A DNA stretch of 64,000 nucleotides from CAWIOX01 sp963837775. GTDB lineage: Bacteria > Pseudomonadota > Gammaproteobacteria > Burkholderiales > Burkholderiaceae_D. Each line of letters begins with the position of its first letter. Positions within the stretch are counted from its first letter, which is position 1. The DNA lies in the NCBI GenBank assembly GCA_963837775.1, contig CAWIOX010000033.1, positions 62,001-126,000 of the forward strand. Reading direction: 5' to 3'. The notes beneath the pieces were generated by a model. That model saw nothing but the letters and a program-made list of their open reading frames with translations. It had not been told where the DNA came from and did not search any database. Positions 60,074-64,000 of the stretch are shown piece after piece. The position numbers and the translations under genes were made by a program.

Positions 60074-60149
60074 AAAATATACTCCACCATGTATTTTTAA
60101 AAGCCCCCTGTTTATGTGCGGGAAGTGTTATATTTTTTAATATACTCCC
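60074..60149 (+). repeat. dispersed intergenic repeat, copy C
   Basis: AAATATACTCC, ATGTATTTTTAAAAGCCC, TTTATGTGCGGGAAGTG, then AATATACTCCC. It is the clearest full-length member, matching copy G block by block. In this copy both ends carry the direct repeat AATATACTCC. It lies after ftsX, before the rpoH promoter region. Confidence 0.78.
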
Positions 60150-60322
60150 AATATAAGCCTTAAAATCCGGCACCAGGACAGCACGACAAGACACTTTTGA
60201 CGTTCTTTTTTTGATATGTCGCAACTTTCAAGATTTATTTTGCTCTAAACTCTGAAATTAACAGTCAATTGATATCATACTTATCAATAGTTAAAAACTA
60301 TTACATACTTTGAAGTCAGCAG

Positions 60323-60349
60323 TTAGCACTCAAGGCCAGAGAGTGCTAA
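60323..60349 (+). promoter_or_regulatory. CIRCE operator (HrcA-binding site) upstream of rpoH
   Basis: TTAGCACTC at 60323-60331, nine bases, GAGTGCTAA at 60341-60349: an exact match to the CIRCE consensus. It lies about 70 bp before the rpoH ATG, so HrcA probably represses rpoH at normal temperature. The upstream 60150-60322 stretch is AT-rich and has no gene; it should contain the promoter. Confidence 0.92.
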
Positions 60350-60419
60350 TATAGACAGAAGAAATTGTCTTGCAGCATTGATCAAGCCAGTTTCTGCACT
60401 CGGCATGTCAGGAGAAATG

Positions 60420-61328
60420 ATGAAAACAACGTCCACGCAATCAGCAACGCCCACCATGACAGTCAATGGCAACAATGCCCTGGCGCTCGGGTTTACCGGC
60501 AGCCTGGGTAACATCGATGCCTACATTTCGGCTGTCAACCGGCTGCCTATGCTGACCCATGAAGAAGAAATGTCACTGGCCCGTCGCCTGCGTGAAAATA
60601 ACGATCTTGCCGCAGCACAAGGCTTGGTGATGTCGCATTTGCGCCTGGTGGTCTCGATTGCGCGCGGCTATCTGGGCTACGGCTTGCCGCATGCCGACCT
60701 GATACAGGAAGGCAATATCGGCCTGATGAAGGCGGTCAAGCGCTTCGACCCGGATCAGGGCGTACGCCTGGTGTCGTATGCGATGCACTGGGTGAAAGCC
60801 GAGATGCACGAATACATCCTGAAAAACTGGCGTCTGGTCAAGGTGGCGACCACCAAGGCCCAGCGCAAGCTGTTCTTCAACCTGCGCAGCCACAAGGAAG
60901 GCCTGGATGCGATGACGCCGACCCAGGTCGATGCACTGGCCCAGACGCTGAACGTCAAGCGCGAAGAAGTGATCGAGATGGAAACCCGCCTGACCGGTCG
61001 CGACATCGCGCTGGAAGCGCCGACCGACGATGACGACGACAAATTTGCGCCGATCGCCTACCTGTCTTCCGAAACCAGTGAACCGACCAGGGTATTGGAA
61101 GCCAAGCAACGCGACCGCCTGCAATCCGAAGGGCTGGAAACCGCATTGAGCAAACTCGATACGCGCTCACGCCGCATTGTCGAAGCGCGCTGGCTGGCCA
61201 ACGACGATGGCTCCGGCGCCACCCTGCACACGCTGGCCGAAGAGTTCGGCGTGTCGGCCGAACGGATACGCCAGATTGAAGTGGTGGCACTGAAGAAGAT
61301 GAAAACCGCGTTGGCCGAATATGTATAA
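60420..61328 (+). CDS. rpoH: heat-shock sigma factor RpoH (sigma-32)
   Basis: About 302 residues from MKTTSTQSATPT. ATG 60420 is favoured since GGAG lies 5 bp upstream, although the adjacent ATG 60417 is also in frame. Region 2 is seen as LARRLRENNDLAAAQGLV, DLIQEGNIGLMKAVKRFDP and VSYAMHWVKAEMHEYI. The RpoH box near QRKLFFNLRSHKEGL is present, and region 4.2 is LAEEFGVSAERIRQIEV. It directs transcription of chaperone and protease genes. A CIRCE operator in front adds HrcA control. Confidence 0.96.
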   Translation: MKTTSTQSATPTMTVNGNNALALGFTGSLGNIDAYISAVNRLPMLTHEEEMSLARRLRENNDLAAAQGLVMSHLRLVVSIARGYLGYGLPHADLIQEGNIGLMKAVKRFDPDQGVRLVSYAMHWVKAEMHEYILKNWRLVKVATTKAQRKLFFNLRSHKEGLDAMTPTQVDALAQTLNVKREEVIEMETRLTGRDIALEAPTDDDDDKFAPIAYLSSETSEPTRVLEAKQRDRLQSEGLETALSKLDTRSRRIVEARWLANDDGSGATLHTLAEEFGVSAERIRQIEVVALKKMKTALAEYV

Positions 61329-61357
61329 AGTTTTTGGCCCGACCCGGTGATATCCAA

Positions 61358-61388
61358 AAAAATGGCCGCCCTGAGGGCGGCCATTTTT
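61358..61388. terminator. terminator between rpoH and the SCO1/SenC gene
   Basis: ATGGCCGCCC (61362-61371), loop TGA, exact complement (61375-61384), with A and T runs on the outer sides. It serves the convergent rpoH and SCO genes in both directions. Confidence 0.9.
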
Positions 61389-61402
61389 CATGGTTTCAAG
61401 CT

Positions 61403-62035
61403 TCAGGAAAGCAATAGTTTCAGATCGTGAACGATGGGTGCCGCCCCCTGCCCATGGCGGATAAAAAGGCGAATCCGGCCCTGCGGGTCAAACACATAGC
61501 TGCCTGCAGTGTGATCTACCGTATAGCTGCCGGCCTGTTTACCAGGCACTTTCTGGTAAAAAACCTTGAAATCCTTGGCAATCCTGTCGGTCGCGGCCTT
61601 GTCTCCCACCAGACCGAGGAAGCGGGCATCGAAGGCCGGCACATAGTGCGCCAGCAGCTGCGGTGTATCGCGTTCCGGATCAAGGCTGACAAACAGCACT
61701 TGCACCTTGTCGGCCAAGGGTCCCAACTCCTTCATCACGGCCGCCATCTCCGCCATCGTGGTCGGGCACACATCCGGGCATTGGGTATAGCCGAAGAAAA
61801 TGACAACCGCCTTGCCCTTGAAGTCGGCCAGGGTACGCACTTTGCCGTTATGGTCGGTCAGCGTGAAGTCTTTGGCGTAATCCAGTCCGGTGACATCGGT
61901 GTTTTGGAAAGTCACCTTGCCGGGCGACAGCAGGCTTTCTATGCTTGCCGACAGCGATTTATCACCGCAGGCGCTCAGGCAGAGTGCCGCGGCGACGACC
62001 GCAGCCAGCGTGCGTTGTACAGGAAATAGGCGCAT
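61403..62035 (-). CDS. SCO1/SenC-family copper chaperone for cytochrome oxidase
   Basis: 210 residues from MRLFPVQRTLAAVVAAALCL, with lipobox LSAC (Cys23), so a lipoprotein. The thioredoxin-like fold has the copper-binding CPDVC motif in FFGYTQCPDVCPTTM and the distal histidine in YTVDHTAGSYVF. It delivers copper to the CuA site of cytochrome c oxidase. It starts 4 bp after ctaB in a ctaA-ctaB-sco operon. The frame is open upstream into ctaB but the lipoprotein start is at 62035. Confidence 0.92.
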   Translation of the reverse strand: MRLFPVQRTLAAVVAAALCLSACGDKSLSASIESLLSPGKVTFQNTDVTGLDYAKDFTLTDHNGKVRTLADFKGKAVVIFFGYTQCPDVCPTTMAEMAAVMKELGPLADKVQVLFVSLDPERDTPQLLAHYVPAFDARFLGLVGDKAATDRIAKDFKVFYQKVPGKQAGSYTVDHTAGSYVFDPQGRIRLFIRHGQGAAPIVHDLKLLLS

Positions 62036-62039
62036 GGAT

Positions 62040-62924
62040 TTAGAACTTGAAATAGTGATCAACCAGCAATGCGGCAAACAGCAGTGACAGGTAGAGGATA
62101 GAAAAGTTGAATGTCTTGCGGGCAAGAAGATCGTTGTAATGGCGATAAATCTGCCATGCATGCCACAGGAAAACCGCGCCCAGCAGCAAGGCACTGATCA
62201 GATAAATCAGGCCGCTCATCTGCACCGCATACGGCAATGTCGTGGTCGCGACCAGCGCAATCGTGTAAAGCCAGACGTGGAAACGGGTGAATTCCAGTCC
62301 ATGCGTAATCGGCAGCATCGGCAAACCGGATTTAGCATAATCGTCGCGCCGGTACATTGCCAGCGCCCAGAAATGCGGCGGGGTCCAGACGAAAATGATC
62401 AACACCAGCAACCACGCCTGCATCGGCACGTCATTGGCAATCGCGGCCCAGCCCAGAGCAGGCGGCATCGCGCCCGACAAACCTCCGATGACGATGTTTT
62501 GCGGGGTGGCCGGCTTCAGGATCAAGGTGTAAATCACCGCATAACCGACAAAGGTGGCAAATGTCAGCCACATCGTCAGCGGATTGACCAGCTGATGCAA
62601 CACCAGCATCCCGGCGCCACCGATCACCCCGGAAAACAGCAAGGTTTGCGGCACAGTGATCTCGCCGCCGACGGTCGGCCGGCGCGCTGTACGCGCCATG
62701 CGCGCATCGATTTCACGCTCCAGCAGGCAATTGACCGCAAAGGCCGCTCCCGCCAATAGCCAGATGCCGATGGTGGCGGCAATCACCACGCGCCAGTCGG
62801 GCAATTCAGGCGTTGCCAGGAACATGCCGATTACCGCGCAAAAGACGGCAAGTTGCGTCACGCGCGGCTTGGTCAGCGACAGGTATTGGGCAAAACGATT
62901 GGAGTTAGCGGCAAGTGATGTCAT
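62040..62924 (-). CDS. ctaB: protoheme IX farnesyltransferase (heme O synthase)
   Basis: A 294-residue UbiA-family membrane enzyme with about nine helices. The prenyl-diphosphate sites are seen as [19 protein letters not shown] (first Asp-rich loop) and [16 protein letters not shown] (second). It attaches a farnesyl group to heme B, giving heme O for cytochrome oxidase. It lies between ctaA and the SCO gene. Confidence 0.95.
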   Translation of the reverse strand: MTSLAANSNRFAQYLSLTKPRVTQLAVFCAVIGMFLATPELPDWRVVIAATIGIWLLAGAAFAVNCLLEREIDARMARTARRPTVGGEITVPQTLLFSGVIGGAGMLVLHQLVNPLTMWLTFATFVGYAVIYTLILKPATPQNIVIGGLSGAMPPALGWAAIANDVPMQAWLLVLIIFVWTPPHFWALAMYRRDDYAKSGLPMLPITHGLEFTRFHVWLYTIALVATTTLPYAVQMSGLIYLISALLLGAVFLWHAWQIYRHYNDLLARKTFNFSILYLSLLFAALLVDHYFKF

Positions 62925-62934
62925 TTGTCTGTTT

Positions 62935-64000
62935 TTAAAGTGGTGATGACGGCGAATTCGTGAGACTTGACGTTACTTGCGAGGAAATTCTGCTTTTGTA
63001 GTTTAACATGACCAGCAACAACACGAGCAGCGCCGCACCACCGTTATGCAGCACTGCAATCGCCAGTGGCCACTTCAGGAATATGCTCGAAACGCCGCTG
63101 AGAAACTGCAAGCCTGCGACCATCAACAGCCAGCCAGCCGTCTTGCGCAGGCCGTCCATCTTCAAGCCGCGCCATGCGACCCAGCCTATGCAGGCAATCA
63201 CAAGCAGCGCAAAGCTGCGATGCATCCAATGAATCGCAGTCAATGCCGGGAATGGCAGGAATTCCCCATCGGCGGTCCGGCCAAGATGCCGCCACAAGCT
63301 GAAACCATGTTCGAAGTCCATCTGCGGCAACAGCGCGCCATGACACAGCGGGTAATCGCTGCAGGCCAGCGCCGCATAGTTAGTACTTACCCAGCCGCCC
63401 AGCGCAATTTGCATGAACAGCAGGATCAATGCAAACGCGGCCGGCGTGCGTAAGGTCGCGGCCGGCAGCGTCATCGGCGCATGCTGGCCTTGGCGCGCCG
63501 CCAGCCACGCCAGTACCGCCAGCAGGCTCATTCCCAGTAACAAATGGATAGTCACGATAATCGGCTGCAACTTCAGGGTGACGGTCCATGCGCCGAATGC
63601 GCCCTGCACGCAGACCATGAGCAATAGTCCGGTCGGCAAGCAGGGACTGAAGGCGGTTTGTCGCTGTCCGGCTCTTGTGCCAGTTGCGCCATGCGCTGGC
63701 CACCAGGGCGATGATCAGCACACCCACCGCCATCGCCAGATAGCGATGTATCATCTCTATCCATGCCTTCGCGACCGACACAGGCCCGTTCGGCATCAAT
63801 GTCTGTGCCGCATGAATGTCAGCGTGTGCCAGAAAGGGATTGGACTGGCCGTAGCAGCCCGGCCAGTCCGGGCACCCCAGACCGGAATCGGTCAGGCGCG
63901 TAAAAGCACCGAACATGATCAGATCAAAGGTCAAAAATACGGCAACCCAGGCCAGTTTGCGGTATTTGTTCGCATCGCCCGATACCCAGACCAGGGCCAG
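62935..64000 (-). CDS. ctaA: heme A synthase (COX15/CtaA), 5' end outside the window, one frameshift
   Basis: The frame is open at the window edge and gives [20 protein letters not shown] followed by [12 protein letters not shown], the family N-terminal signature. It then continues to [20 protein letters not shown]. At about 63640 the frame changes into [20 protein letters not shown] (the first residue here is internal) and [20 protein letters not shown], with heme-ligand histidines in [11 protein letters not shown] and LHNGGAALL. It hydroxylates heme O to heme A. ctaB follows 10 bp downstream. Confidence 0.9.

Overview
The window reads as the chromosome of a betaproteobacterium of the Burkholderiales, most like an Oxalobacteraceae member of the Herminiimonas/Janthinobacterium/Collimonas type. 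This rests on gene order (ptsN-hprK-rapZ; lolB-ispE-tRNA-Gln-prs-rplY-pth-ychF; M16 peptidases-rsmD-coaD-fdx divergent from ftsY-ftsE-ftsX-rpoH; ctaA-ctaB-sco) and on protein style. No database search was possible, so the genus is an inference.

Layout. 1-13.7 kb is housekeeping: nitrogen-PTS control, a mutM / dynamin-like GTPase / mutY repair cluster, a TPR lipoprotein, lolB, ispE, tRNA-Gln(UUG), prs, rplY, pth and ychF. 14.2-25.3 kb holds amino-acid metabolism: thrC, an Lrp regulator, a PLP-dependent sulfur-amino-acid lyase with a polar amino-acid ABC transporter, a homoserine dehydrogenase / aldehyde dehydrogenase pair and a homocysteine S-methyltransferase. 25.3-27.1 kb is an ada-alkB alkylation-repair operon. 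27.4-35.9 kb is a complete kdp potassium-uptake locus (small ORF, kdpF, A, B, C, D, E). 36.2-42.8 kb is an unusual island. 43.1-48 kb has yeiH with a divergent LysR gene, a MOSC protein and an IS110-family element. 48-52.6 kb encodes an NRPS-like membrane enzyme with its phosphopantetheinyl transferase. 52.8-64 kb is housekeeping again.

The most interesting part is the island at 36.2-42.8 kb. It holds two copies of a module made of a small protein, a dihydrodipicolinate-synthase-like enzyme and a ParA-like ATPase. Between them lie a third, P-loop-less ParA paralogue and an orphan response regulator closely resembling KdpE. The kdp operon and both module operons share one promoter layout. Each has two TTTACGC/TTTACAC-like boxes 11 bp apart, a TAATCT/TAAGCT -10-like element exactly 42 bp downstream, and a start codon exactly 81 bp downstream of the proximal box. 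This points to a KdpE or KdpE-paralogue regulon linking the modules to potassium or turgor stress; the biochemical role of the modules is unknown.

At least eight copies of a dispersed repeat of about 75 bp sit in intergenic spaces (one covers the lolB start, one the yeiH stop). A CIRCE operator precedes rpoH.

Caution on sequence quality: about fifteen genes, including rplY, thrC, kdpB, kdpC, kdpD and ctaA, are broken by single-base frameshifts while both flanking frames stay well conserved. This looks like uncorrected indel error in the assembly rather than mass gene decay, so these loci are annotated as single genes with the frameshift noted.
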